Assembly: GCA_031292755.1 (NCBI GenBank)
Contig: JARLGM010000043.1
Coordinates: 1 to 43,440 of the forward strand
From: Candidatus Sulfopaludibacter sp.
GTDB taxonomy: Bacteria; Acidobacteriota; Terriglobia; Bryobacterales; Bryobacteraceae
Direction of reading: 5' to 3'
Length of the DNA stretch: 43,440 nucleotides
Below the pieces are notes generated by a model. The model was not told where the DNA came from. It was given only the letters and a program-made list of their open reading frames with translations, and did no database searches. Position numbers and translations under genes: made by a program. The first letter of the stretch is position 1, and the number at the start of each line of letters is the position of its first letter. This document shows, one piece after another, positions 17,701 through 25,448 of the stretch.

Positions 17701-18144
17701 ACCAACATGCACCCGGTAGTCGAAGGCATTCTGGGAGGATGGGTGGTGAGCGCCCTGTTCACTTACAACTCGGGTATCCCCATCCGCCTGGGTGGGGCCG
17801 TGGTCAACGGCGACCCGGCGCTATCGAACCCGACGCGAAACGAATGGTTCAACACCGCCGCCGTGGCCCTGCTGCCGCCCTTCACGCCGCGCAGTAACCC
17901 GGTGCAATACGGCGACCTGGTGGGACCGGACATTCTGAACCTCGACAGCACGCTGGGAAAGCAGTTCCACATCACGGAGCGCGTGCGGTTCGAACTGCGG
18001 TTCGAGGCGTACAACACCCTGAACAACATGGCGCAGGCCGATCCGGTGACCAGCATCACGTCGGCCAACTTCGGCAAGGTCATCGACGAGCGGACGGGGT
18101 TCTACGGACGCCAGATCCAATTCAGCGGCCATTTGTATTTCTGA
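14704..18144 (+). CDS. TonB-dependent outer-membrane receptor, Oar-like, with carboxypeptidase-regulatory domain
   Basis: The 1146-residue protein has a signal peptide (RRSSVLLLVLAASLVAQE) and then a carboxypeptidase-regulatory-like domain (about residues 22-105: GRVQGDVRDTSGAVMTGASV, then GHYLFDFVVPGHYTVAVEA). A plug region follows at about 120-250 (VDTKLANDLPVIS, IIMDGTASMTTQ, VQQNAVDAEFGHSAGG). A large beta barrel fills the rest and ends with an aromatic residue (HLYF), as outer-membrane proteins do. Myxobacterial Oar and its many acidobacterial relatives have this architecture. It should take up large nutrients or glycans with energy from TonB. AGGAGGG nine bases before the ATG fixes the start. 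No SusD-like partner is present. Confidence 0.92.
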   Translation: MSTLRRSSVLLLVLAASLVAQETRGRVQGDVRDTSGAVMTGASVTLTNDETGARAAQVTNDTGHYLFDFVVPGHYTVAVEAVGFRVFVQKNVLVEARGDVTVNAFMEVGNARETVTVESAPVAVQFNTASMSNTVDTKLANDLPVISRNPFMFVALDPAVVVHSTTQQEPFHFWAGSQFDVGGRTNDKNDIIMDGTASMTTQKSSYTPPMDAVQEVSVQQNAVDAEFGHSAGGIIVMDMKSGTNEFHGTAYYAGRNPALNALADRMTLTDNLTRQNTYGGTVGGPIKKNKLFNFFAYENIHLSNPYSTRIETLPTTAERTGDFSHQLNTQGGLDTIYDPWTTQTNGNTVTRQPFPGNTIPASRIDPFSQQVMAGLWQPNNPGDGITGANNFKGQLYDIYPYWNFMDRVDYNITDKLRFFARYNYLHTTETTSDYTGSGSPMRYFQGSARNAQNAAGDLVWTINPTTVFNVRTSYQGINDSFQNTPTEIGQKGLAALWPNNPWYQSYLANLPQIYFPNVNVTSSSGTGGGIFSSSISNYWYQTPETYTIAARLSKTLGRHYLKAGGEFRREIVDAARPAFTQFYFDAGQTANTYLSPNTALSGNGWATFLLGAMDSNSNVQTIPIQHPRISYSAFFLQDDFKVSSRLTINMGLRAEHNGPMIDSQYRLTQELNLSTPIPELSGTNAPAMPAAVTALRTAPPIFNGAWTFTDANHPGVLQTPAVLWEPRIGVALRINDKTALRAGYARYVTPTSLTDTLNILGSVYYDGFSATTNAIAPLQGVPQETVSNPFPTGLVEPIGKGYGAYTNLGNSANWYNPNFQPETNDRINFSLQRQLPGKLLADVTYFMNYGRNLPYTYNLNMADPNIAYTAKNATTAKVANPFYDLLPADKMPGTLRTQSQVAVSSLLTPYPQYGALNELMQGGGGDHYRALQISVRRPYANGLTIMIGFNYNNEVDQGFYDDIATYARNLTWIPAQTAHTRLTGATVYELPVGKGRRYLTNMHPVVEGILGGWVVSALFTYNSGIPIRLGGAVVNGDPALSNPTRNEWFNTAAVALLPPFTPRSNPVQYGDLVGPDILNLDSTLGKQFHITERVRFELRFEAYNTLNNMAQADPVTSITSANFGKVIDERTGFYGRQIQFSGHLYF

Positions 18145-18229
18145 CCCGGCCGGCGTCCGGGAATCGCCGGGAATCGGCCATCGCGGACAGGCCCGGGACG
18201 CATCCAATGCGCATGTTACCTTGGATTCG

Positions 18230-19750
18230 ATGCCTATCGAAAATCCGTTTCAAGATCCTCTGAGATTTGAGCGGCAGGTGCCGGAGTGCATTGTGGTCAT
18301 CTTCGGCGCCAACGGCGATCTCACCAAACGCAAGCTCTTGCCCGCGCTGTACCGGCTGGCTTACGACCGGCGGCTTTCGACCGGATTCGCCGTGGTCGGC
18401 ATTTCGCGGACTCCGATGAGTGACGAGCAGTTCCGCCAGAAGATGCAGGAGGCGGTCCAGCAATTTTCCGAAGACACCCAGTTCGACGAAGACGTGTGGA
18501 AAGCCTTCGCCGGCGGCCTTTCTTACGTGGCGGGCGATATCGCGGACCCACAGTTGTATCGGCGCCTGGCCGCCAAATTGAAAGAGATTGAGGACTCGCG
18601 GCGCACCGGCGGCAACGTGATGTTCTACCTTTCCACGCAGCCCAGCCAATACGCGCCCATCGCTCAGGGGCTGGGTGGCGCGGGCCTGGGTAAGGGTGGA
18701 GGCTGGCGCCGCCTGGTGGTGGAAAAGCCATTCGGCCACGACCTGGAAAGCGCGCGCGAACTGAGCGACCGCCTGCACGAATCCTTCGATGAATCGTCCG
18801 TCTATCGCATCGATCATTACCTGGGCAAAGAGACGGTTCAGAATATTCTGGCATTTCGCTTCGGAAACGGTATTTTTGAGCCGTTGTGGAATCGCCGCTA
18901 CGTGAATCACGTGCAAATCACGGGCGCCGAATCGATCGGTGTGGAGGACCGCGCCACGTACTATCAGGAAGCGGGCGCGCTAGACGACATGATCCAGAAT
19001 CACCTGTTGCAGGTGATGGCCACGATTGCGATGGAGCCGAGCGCCAGCTTTCGCGCCAATTCGGTGCGCGATGAACGGAGCAAACTGCTGCGCAGCATCC
19101 GCGCGATGACGCCCGAGGAGATTCTCAGGAACGCCGTGCCCGGACAATACGGCCCCGCCAGCATCGGCGGCAAAGCCCTACCGGGTTTTCGTCAGGAAAA
19201 GGGCGTGGACCCGCAATCGCAGACCAACACCTACGCGGCGGTCACGTTTTTCGTGGAAAACTGGCGGTGGGCCGGCGTGCCTTTCTACGTGCGCACGGGA
19301 AAGCGGCTGCCCAAGCGTGTCACCGAAATTGCCATCCAGTTCAATCCCGCGCCGCTAACAATTTTCGATGAGGACGATGGCGACCGCTCGCCCAACCTGC
19401 TGATTGTGCGCATCCAACCCGACGAAGGAATCTCGTTGAAGTTTCTGTCGAAGCGGCCGGGGGCGGGGATGAATCTGCGGCCTGTGTCCATGGATTTCAA
19501 CTACGGCTCCAGCTTTGGCGAGCGCTCCCCTTCGGCGTACGAAACACTGCTGCTCGACGCCATCATCGGGGATGCCACGCTGTACACGCGCCAGGATATG
19601 GTGGAAGCGAGTTGGAGCGTGATCGAACCGATACAGAACGTGTGGCGCGCCACTCACTTCGATTTTCCGAATTATGCGGCGGGAACCTGGGGGCCGGCCG
19701 CGGCGGATGAGATGCTGGCCCGGCGTGGACATGCCTGGAGGAGACCGTAA
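18230..19750 (+). CDS. zwf: Glucose-6-phosphate 1-dehydrogenase
   Basis: The 506-residue enzyme oxidises glucose 6-phosphate to 6-phosphogluconolactone with NADP and opens the oxidative pentose phosphate pathway. The cofactor loop is GANGDLTKRKLLPAL and the substrate-binding motif is RIDHYLGKE from residue 193, with the conserved Asp195 and His196. Further family text includes EKPFGHD and RTGKRLP. The frame is open from a TTG nine bases upstream, but the ATG at 18230 matches family N-termini better. The TAA stop overlaps the ATG of opcA by one base, so zwf, opcA and pgl form a tightly coupled operon. An upstream TGTTACC may be part of a promoter, but I cannot define it. Confidence 0.96.
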   Translation: MPIENPFQDPLRFERQVPECIVVIFGANGDLTKRKLLPALYRLAYDRRLSTGFAVVGISRTPMSDEQFRQKMQEAVQQFSEDTQFDEDVWKAFAGGLSYVAGDIADPQLYRRLAAKLKEIEDSRRTGGNVMFYLSTQPSQYAPIAQGLGGAGLGKGGGWRRLVVEKPFGHDLESARELSDRLHESFDESSVYRIDHYLGKETVQNILAFRFGNGIFEPLWNRRYVNHVQITGAESIGVEDRATYYQEAGALDDMIQNHLLQVMATIAMEPSASFRANSVRDERSKLLRSIRAMTPEEILRNAVPGQYGPASIGGKALPGFRQEKGVDPQSQTNTYAAVTFFVENWRWAGVPFYVRTGKRLPKRVTEIAIQFNPAPLTIFDEDDGDRSPNLLIVRIQPDEGISLKFLSKRPGAGMNLRPVSMDFNYGSSFGERSPSAYETLLLDAIIGDATLYTRQDMVEASWSVIEPIQNVWRATHFDFPNYAAGTWGPAAADEMLARRGHAWRRP

Positions 19751-20757
19751 TGGGAACACTCGCACCGGAAACAATTCTGCATCAACTGGCCGATCTGTGG
19801 GTATCCCAAGGGAAAGAAGGCCACGCCGAAAGCGGCGCCGGAGTTTTGCGCGCCTGCTCCATGACGCTGGTGGTGGTGAGCGAGGCCGGCGACGATGCCT
19901 CCGCGCTGGGCGAAACGCTAGCCGCGCTCATGCCGGAGCATCCGGCACGCACCATCCTCATCCGTGTCAGCGGCGCGGGGCCGGCGGCGCTCGAGGAGCG
20001 CGTGTACGCGCAGTGCTGGATGCCGTTCGGGCAGCGCCGGCAAATCTGTTGCGAGCAGGTGGAGATCACGGCGACGGATGCCGCGCTGCTGGAGGTGCCC
20101 TCGGTGGTGCTGCCGCTGGCGGTGGCGGATCTTCCGCTGATTTTGTGGTGCCGCAGCGCCCGCGTGTTCGCGATGCCGGAATTTGACGCAATGGCTTCCA
20201 TGGCGCACAAGGTGATCATCGATTCCGCCGCGGTGCCGGGGGACGCGCGGGCGGCGCTCGCGCGCCTGAGGCAGGCGGCCGGCCGGATGCTGGGCGATCT
20301 GGCCTGGACGCGTCTTACGCGCTGGCGCGAGATGCTCTCCCATGTGTTCGAAAATCGCGAGATCGTCTCCGATGCCCGCAATGTATCGCGGGTCACGGTG
20401 GAATATCCCGGAGCAGCGCCCAACTCGTCCAGCCTCTATATGGGCGCGTGGGTGATGGGCTGCCTGACGGCTGCCGGAGCGGAACCTCAGCTCACCCTGG
20501 CGGGCGGAGAATGGACCGGCAGCGAGCCGGCGCCGCTGGTGATGCGGGTAGTGCTGGAAGGCGAAGGGATTTTCGTCGAGCTCATGCGCTGGACAGATCG
20601 CATGGTAACCACGGTTAACAACCTGGCGCAATGTACGCATCTGCCGCTGGTCACCGAATACGCCCAGGTGCGCGAGGAGTTGGGAATTGTACGGCGCGAC
20701 CCGGTTTTTGAAAAGGCGCTGGCGTCCGCCGTTGGTGTTGCTTATCCTAGCCAGTGA
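19750..20757 (+). CDS. opcA: OpcA-like glucose-6-phosphate dehydrogenase assembly protein
   Basis: The 335-residue protein matches the OpcA family, which in cyanobacteria and actinobacteria activates or helps assemble glucose-6-phosphate dehydrogenase. Family text seen includes ACSMTLVVVSE near the N-terminus, PARTILIRVSG, RRQICCEQVEI, the ADLPLILWCRS block in the middle, and LGDLAWTRLTRWREML with its conserved Trp residues. The gene lies between zwf and pgl and overlaps both by a single base (TAATG at the start, TGATG at the end), which strongly supports the assignment and suggests translational coupling. Confidence 0.9.
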   Translation: MGTLAPETILHQLADLWVSQGKEGHAESGAGVLRACSMTLVVVSEAGDDASALGETLAALMPEHPARTILIRVSGAGPAALEERVYAQCWMPFGQRRQICCEQVEITATDAALLEVPSVVLPLAVADLPLILWCRSARVFAMPEFDAMASMAHKVIIDSAAVPGDARAALARLRQAAGRMLGDLAWTRLTRWREMLSHVFENREIVSDARNVSRVTVEYPGAAPNSSSLYMGAWVMGCLTAAGAEPQLTLAGGEWTGSEPAPLVMRVVLEGEGIFVELMRWTDRMVTTVNNLAQCTHLPLVTEYAQVREELGIVRRDPVFEKALASAVGVAYPSQ

Positions 20758-21482
20758 TGAGTGTTCCCCGGCATACCTATCCCGATGCGGCAGCGGCCTC
20801 TGAAGCGTGTGCCCATCACATTCTCGCTCTGCTGGAAGAAGCGATTGCCGGCCAGGAGTTCGCTACTCTGGCCATTTCCGGCGGTTCCACGCCCAAACTC
20901 ATGTTTCCGATTCTGGCGGCTGCGCCGTTCCACTGGGACAAAGTACATTTGTTTTGGGTGGATGAGCGCTGCGTACCGCCCACCGACGATGCCAGCAACT
21001 TCAAACTCGCCAATGATTATCTGATTGCCAGGGCGCACTTTCCCGCGCGTCACGTGCACCGCATTTTCGGCGAACTGAAGCCCGAAAGCGCGGCGCGGCG
21101 CTATGCCGGCGAGATTCGCGAATTTTTCGGGCTGGCCGAGGGGGAGATGCCGCAGTTCGACGTAGTGCATCGCGGCATGGGACCGGACGCGCACACCGCC
21201 AGCCTGTTTCCGGGAGACCCGCTAATCGAAGATCGCGAGGGAATCGCGGGTTCGACTTACGTCGAAAAGTTCAAGCAATGGCGCGTCACCCTGCTGCCCG
21301 GAGCACTATCGGCCGCCAAGAATACCGCCTTTCTGGTGGCCGGAGCCGACAAGCAGGAAGCACTGCGCGCGGTGTTCGAAGAGGAATACGATCCCATGCA
21401 GTACCCGGCGCAGATTGCTTCCCATCCCGGCCGCGGAGTGAGCTGGTATCTGGATGAAGCAGCGGCCGCGCTGTTGGAGTAG
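20757..21482 (+). CDS. pgl: 6-phosphogluconolactonase
   Basis: This 241-residue protein belongs to the SOL/DevB-type lactonases that hydrolyse 6-phosphogluconolactone, the product of Zwf. It has the phosphate-binding ISGGSTPKLMFP near residue 42, FWVDERCVPP near 67, and the GMGPDAHTASLFPG motif near 140. The last motif has Ala where many enzymes have Gly (DGH), but the His is kept. The C-terminal Lys-rich stretch is present as AGADKQEAL. A GTG three bases upstream is also in frame, but the ATG that overlaps the opcA stop is the more likely start. Third gene of the zwf-opcA-pgl operon. Confidence 0.93.
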   Translation: MSVPRHTYPDAAAASEACAHHILALLEEAIAGQEFATLAISGGSTPKLMFPILAAAPFHWDKVHLFWVDERCVPPTDDASNFKLANDYLIARAHFPARHVHRIFGELKPESAARRYAGEIREFFGLAEGEMPQFDVVHRGMGPDAHTASLFPGDPLIEDREGIAGSTYVEKFKQWRVTLLPGALSAAKNTAFLVAGADKQEALRAVFEEEYDPMQYPAQIASHPGRGVSWYLDEAAAALLE

Positions 21483-21527
21483 GGTGCCGGTCCCTGCTAG
21501 AAAAGGCTTGCCGCGCAGGAGCGAAAC

Positions 21528-21540
21528 CGTTTAACTTTAG
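21528..21540 (+). promoter_or_regulatory. CGTTTAACT motif, 20 bases before the GH27-like start
   Basis: The 13-base text CGTTTAACTTTAG begins exactly 20 bases before the ATG. A near copy (CGTTTAACTAAAG) begins exactly 20 bases before the next gene, at 23199. It may be a shared promoter or regulatory element; the AT-rich core could also act as a -10 element. Confidence 0.4.
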
Positions 21541-21547
21541 GATAATC

Positions 21548-23197
21548 ATGAAACACCTCCTGCTTGCAGTGTGCGGCGCCCTGTTGGCGCACGCGGCTTT
21601 GGCGGCCGATTTGACGGGCAAGTGGCTTGCTCCGGCAGGTAACGGCGGTCAGCCCGGCGAGACATCCTACTTCCTCAAGTCTCAAGGCGACACCTTCACC
21701 GGATACGTCACGCAAGGGCAAAACAGCTTTCCGATTACAGACGGCAGAGTGAACGGAAATGACATCGCTTTTACCGTTACCCGGCAGTTTGGAAACAACG
21801 AGATCAAAGTGCCGTACACCGGTAAGATCACCGCGGATGGTTTGGTGATCGAGGTCCCTGCCGGCGGCGGACGCGGCGGAGCGGGCCGGGGCGGTCCCGG
21901 CAGAGGACCCGGCGGACCCCCTCCCGGAGGTTTCGGACGCGGACGCGGGGGCGCTTTCGGATTCGGTACGCAGGCGGCGGACACGGGGGGCCGCGGCAAT
22001 GCCCAGCCCATTCGGCAGTTGGCGCGGCGCGTCTCTTCTGAAACTCCGCCGCCCATGCCGGTTCCCCCGCCCAAGATCTCCCTGCCCATGCCTGCGGAAA
22101 CTGTGGCCTACAACGGGCTCGCGAAGGCACCGCCCATGGGCTGGAACAGTTGGAACAAGTTCGCACGCCAGGTGAACGATCAGGTGGTCCGCGAGACCGC
22201 CGATGCCGTGGCCAGGAACGGAATGCGCGATGCGGGCTATGTCTATATCAATATCGACGACACCTGGGAAGGCTCGCGCGACTCGCAGGGCAACATCGAG
22301 ACCAACGAAAAATTCCCCAACATGAGATCGCTGGCCGACTATGTGCACGGCAAGGGTCTCAAGCTGGGCATCTATTCCTCGCCCGGGCCGCGCACCTGCG
22401 CCGGCTTCGAAGGCAGCTACCAACAAGAAGAGCAGGACGCTAAGTCTTTTGCCTCATGGGGGATCGACTATATGAAGTACGTCTGGTGCAGCGCCGCGCA
22501 GGTCTCTGAATCCTCCTCGCAGCCCGCCGCCTACGCCAAAATGGGCCAGGCGCTGTTGCATTCCGGCCGTTCCATTGTTTTCAGCCTGTGCCAGTACGGC
22601 CAGGAGAATGTGAGCGAATGGGGCGCCAAAGCCGGCGGTAATCTGTGGCGCACGACCGGCGATATCCGGGATACCTGGCAATCCATGGCCAACATCGGGT
22701 TCGATCAGCGACCGGGCCGCGAGAAGTTCGCCGCGCCGGGGCATTGGAACGACCCGGACATGCTGGAGATCGGCAACGGCGGCATGAACGATACCGAGTA
22801 CCGCACGCACATGAGCCTCTGGAGCCTGCTGGCCGCGCCCTTGCTTGCGGGTAACGACCTGCGCAGCGTGGCTCCCGATGTTCTGGAAATTCTCACCAAT
22901 AAGGAAGTCATTGCAATCGATCAGGACCCCTTGGGTGCACAGGCAAAGCGCGTGTTCAAAGACGGCGATCTGGAAGTCTGGTCACGGCCTCTGGCGGACG
23001 GCAGTCACTCGGTGGGTCTCTTCAATCGCGGAGGGGACACGGCCCGCGTCACCGCCAAATGGCCGGATATCGGAATCACCGGAACGCAAAAGGTGCGTGA
23101 CCTGTGGGCCCATGCCGACCGGGGCGCGGGCAGCGACGCATTCTGGTCGGATGTCCCGTCGCATGGGGTCGTGCTGGTCAAGATCTCCGGCCAGTAA
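21548..23197 (+). CDS. Secreted GH27 alpha-galactosidase-like protein lacking the nucleophile
   Basis: The 549-residue protein has a signal peptide (MKHLLLAVCGALLAHAALAA), a small beta-rich domain (about 20-100), and a linker of about 35 residues rich in Gly, Arg and Pro. The GH27 TIM barrel follows from about 190 (APPMGWNSWNKFARQV, YVYINIDDTWEG, LGIYSSPGPRTCAG). In GH27 the nucleophile is the Asp of a KY-D-x-C motif; here the text is YMKYVWCSAA, with Val312 (GTC) where Asp (GAC) is expected. The acid/base Asp372 (TTGDIRDTW) is kept at the usual distance of 60 residues. A C-terminal beta-sandwich ends the protein. With the nucleophile gone it is probably inactive as a retaining glycosidase, a lectin-like binder, or altered by a sequencing error. 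Confidence 0.85.
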   Translation: MKHLLLAVCGALLAHAALAADLTGKWLAPAGNGGQPGETSYFLKSQGDTFTGYVTQGQNSFPITDGRVNGNDIAFTVTRQFGNNEIKVPYTGKITADGLVIEVPAGGGRGGAGRGGPGRGPGGPPPGGFGRGRGGAFGFGTQAADTGGRGNAQPIRQLARRVSSETPPPMPVPPPKISLPMPAETVAYNGLAKAPPMGWNSWNKFARQVNDQVVRETADAVARNGMRDAGYVYINIDDTWEGSRDSQGNIETNEKFPNMRSLADYVHGKGLKLGIYSSPGPRTCAGFEGSYQQEEQDAKSFASWGIDYMKYVWCSAAQVSESSSQPAAYAKMGQALLHSGRSIVFSLCQYGQENVSEWGAKAGGNLWRTTGDIRDTWQSMANIGFDQRPGREKFAAPGHWNDPDMLEIGNGGMNDTEYRTHMSLWSLLAAPLLAGNDLRSVAPDVLEILTNKEVIAIDQDPLGAQAKRVFKDGDLEVWSRPLADGSHSVGLFNRGGDTARVTAKWPDIGITGTQKVRDLWAHADRGAGSDAFWSDVPSHGVVLVKISGQ

Positions 23198-23198
23198 G

Positions 23199-23211
23199 CG
23201 TTTAACTAAAG
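23199..23211 (+). promoter_or_regulatory. CGTTTAACT motif, 20 bases before the six-hairpin protein start
   Basis: The text CGTTTAACTAAAG is a near copy (11 of 13 bases) of the one before the GH27-like gene and lies at the same distance from the start codon. It sits in the 21-base gap after the GH27-like stop codon. It may be a shared regulatory or promoter element, or a start region kept by duplication. Confidence 0.4.
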
Positions 23212-23218
23212 GGGCCCC

Positions 23219-24679
23219 ATGCGTCTGATCATTGCATTGCTCGTCCCCGGGATTCTAGCGGCGGCTCATGACAGCGCGCTCACTTTTCGTTCGTCGGATG
23301 AGCGCCTCTCCGAAGCGTTCCGCTGGGCCCGTTTTCAAGCTTTGGCCTACGTATTCGATGGCGACCCGGTAGGTCCGTGGTACGAAGCGGCGCTGCCGGG
23401 GCGCCAGGCTTTCTGCATGCGCGACGTTTCCCACCAGAGTGCCGGCGCGCACGCCCTCGGGTTGGCTCCCTACACGTACAACATGCTGCACCGCTTCGCC
23501 GAGAACATCGCGGCATCCCGCGACTGGTGCAGTTATTGGGAAATCAATCGTGAAAACAAACCCGCGCCCGTGGACTACCAGAACGACCAGGCATTCTGGT
23601 ACGACCTGCCGGCCAATTTCGACGTGCTGGACGCCTGCGCGCGCATGTACCAGTGGACCGGCGACCCGCGCTATCTCAATGACCCGGCATTTCTCAACTT
23701 CTACGAGCGCTCCGTGCGCGATTTTGTGGCGAAGTGGCAGTTGAGTCCGGTGCAGGTGATGCAGCGCCGAATCCCGGTGCCGCCGCCCGGACTGTCCGGA
23801 CCCGCGGCCAGATTATTTGCCGCCCGCGGCATCCCGAGCTACATCGAGGGCGGCAGCCAGTTCGTGGTGGGCGTGGACCTTTTGGCGGCCGAGTACGCCG
23901 GCTTCCTGGCTTACAGCCGCATCCAGCAACTGCGCGGCAATGCGGCCGGCGCCAGGGAGTATCGGCGAAAGGCGCTGGAAGTGAAGAAACTCGTCAACGA
24001 AGGCTGGTGGAACCAGGGCGCCCGGCAGTTCTACTCCACCCTGAACCGCGACTACAAACTGCAGGGAGCGGACAGGTTGGGACTCGGCGACCGGGCAGTG
24101 CTGTACTACGCGGTTGCCGAAGATGGCGCCAAGGCGCGATCCGCATTGGACGGCCTCATTGAACGGGTCAAGCAGCCATCATCCCTGGCCATCGAAGAGG
24201 AGTCTCACTACGCTGAGATCTTCTATCGCTATGGACTCCCTGACGTGGCCTATGCGCAGATCATGGACCTTTCCCGGCCCGGCCGCACGCGCCGCGAGTA
24301 TCCGGAAGTATCGTACTCGGTGATCGGGGCGATCGTGGGCGGCATGATGGGCATTGCGGCGGAGGCGGACCATACCGTCAGCACATTGCCGGCCCTGGTG
24401 CACCAGACGGCATGGGCAGAGATCGCCGGCTTACCTGTGCGGGCGAACGTTGTGTCGCTCCGCGAGGAGGAAAACCGCATCGCCGTCCTCACCAATCAAT
24501 CGGGCGCTGCGTTGCAGTGGCAGGCCCGCTTTCCGGGATCTTTCGACCGGCTGCTGGTGGATGGCAAGCCCGTCCGTGCGCAACGAACAGCGGCCTACTC
24601 CTGGGTGGAAGTGAGCGTCACGCCGGGTCGTAAGGTGCGGGTAGAAGTGCCTACTTCGGGCTCACCACGTAATCCTTAA
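23219..24679 (+). CDS. Secreted six-hairpin glycosidase-like protein
   Basis: This 486-residue protein has a short signal peptide (MRLIIALLVPGILAAAHDSA). The remainder is mostly helical and aromatic-rich, with text such as GPWYEAALPGRQAFCMRDVS, NDQAFWYDLPANFDVLDACA, and WWNQGARQFYSTLN. This pattern fits an (alpha/alpha)6 barrel, as in several glycoside-hydrolase families; acidic residues in FCMRDVS and YQNDQAF could be catalytic, but I cannot assign a family or substrate. The C-terminal 80 residues read as a beta-sandwich. The gene follows the GH27-like gene by 21 bases, so the two are likely co-transcribed for the same glycan. Its end overlaps the convergent LamG-like gene by 29 bases. Confidence 0.7.
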   Translation: MRLIIALLVPGILAAAHDSALTFRSSDERLSEAFRWARFQALAYVFDGDPVGPWYEAALPGRQAFCMRDVSHQSAGAHALGLAPYTYNMLHRFAENIAASRDWCSYWEINRENKPAPVDYQNDQAFWYDLPANFDVLDACARMYQWTGDPRYLNDPAFLNFYERSVRDFVAKWQLSPVQVMQRRIPVPPPGLSGPAARLFAARGIPSYIEGGSQFVVGVDLLAAEYAGFLAYSRIQQLRGNAAGAREYRRKALEVKKLVNEGWWNQGARQFYSTLNRDYKLQGADRLGLGDRAVLYYAVAEDGAKARSALDGLIERVKQPSSLAIEEESHYAEIFYRYGLPDVAYAQIMDLSRPGRTRREYPEVSYSVIGAIVGGMMGIAAEADHTVSTLPALVHQTAWAEIAGLPVRANVVSLREEENRIAVLTNQSGAALQWQARFPGSFDRLLVDGKPVRAQRTAAYSWVEVSVTPGRKVRVEVPTSGSPRNP

Positions 24680-25448
24680 AGTAGCTGCTGCTGTCCGTCT
24701 TCGACCAGAGGCCCATTTTGCCCGACACCGGCGGACGCAGCACCGGATTGTTGGCGGGAAACAGGTCCGCGTTCGGCGGTCCCCTTCTGCCGGCCACCGG
24801 TTCCGCGCCGAGAGTGTACTCCAGCGCCGGAGCCCCGTCCAGAAACGCATTGAAGTTGGCGCCATCCACGGTCATTTTCAATTCGTGCCACGCGGCTTTA
24901 TCGAGCATGAACGGCTTGTTGCGATCGCTGAACCTGACGTTCCGCCGGATGCCGTTGTGAAACTCCCAGAGGGCCACATTGTTCTCCGTATCGTTGTAAC
25001 GAATGGCCAGCCAGTCGCCGTTCGGCTTCACGTTGAACAGGATCCCCGAGCAGCGGTCCGCTTCGCCGGACATGGTCTTGAACTTCATGCTGATGGAGCC
25101 GTTGGAAAAATTGTCTACGCTCTTGAGAACCGCCACAGGGTAATACGCAAACTGCTTGGCGTTGTCCATCAGTTCTTCGTTGGAGGTGCCGTACAGCTTG
25201 CGCGCCGTTTCCACCAGCAGTTTAGTGGGGTTATCCTTGCTCGCCACCCACGGCCGGCCATCGAGCATGATCACCTTTTCGCCGCCATCCTGTCCCACCA
25301 GCCACGTTCCCACGATCGGCTCGAAGCTCACCGGCGGCTTGCCGGTCTGTTCCTTGCTGAGGCTCACCTTGATATCCGCGGCCCAGGCCATCGCGGCCAG
25401 AAAGACGGCGGTGAGAACAATGCAACTGTTTCGTGTGAGTGCCTTCAT
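24651..25448 (-). CDS. Secreted LamG/DUF1080-like (concanavalin A-like) protein
   Basis: The 265-residue protein has a signal peptide (RNSCIVLTAVFLAAMAWAAD). The rest has the strand pattern of a concanavalin A-like sandwich of the LamG/3-keto-disaccharide hydrolase (DUF1080) type: NGSISMKFKTMSGEADRC, GDWLAIRYNDTENNVALWEF, AAWHELKMTVDGANFNAFLD, and GKMGLWSKTDSSSYFKDYVV. Such domains bind or cleave sugars. No clear catalytic residues can be named. Its ATG overlaps the TGA of the ABC permease (ATGA), so it is the last gene of an ATPase-permease-secreted protein operon and is probably translated by coupling. Confidence 0.82.
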   Translation of the reverse strand: MKALTRNSCIVLTAVFLAAMAWAADIKVSLSKEQTGKPPVSFEPIVGTWLVGQDGGEKVIMLDGRPWVASKDNPTKLLVETARKLYGTSNEELMDNAKQFAYYPVAVLKSVDNFSNGSISMKFKTMSGEADRCSGILFNVKPNGDWLAIRYNDTENNVALWEFHNGIRRNVRFSDRNKPFMLDKAAWHELKMTVDGANFNAFLDGAPALEYTLGAEPVAGRRGPPNADLFPANNPVLRPPVSGKMGLWSKTDSSSYFKDYVVSPK

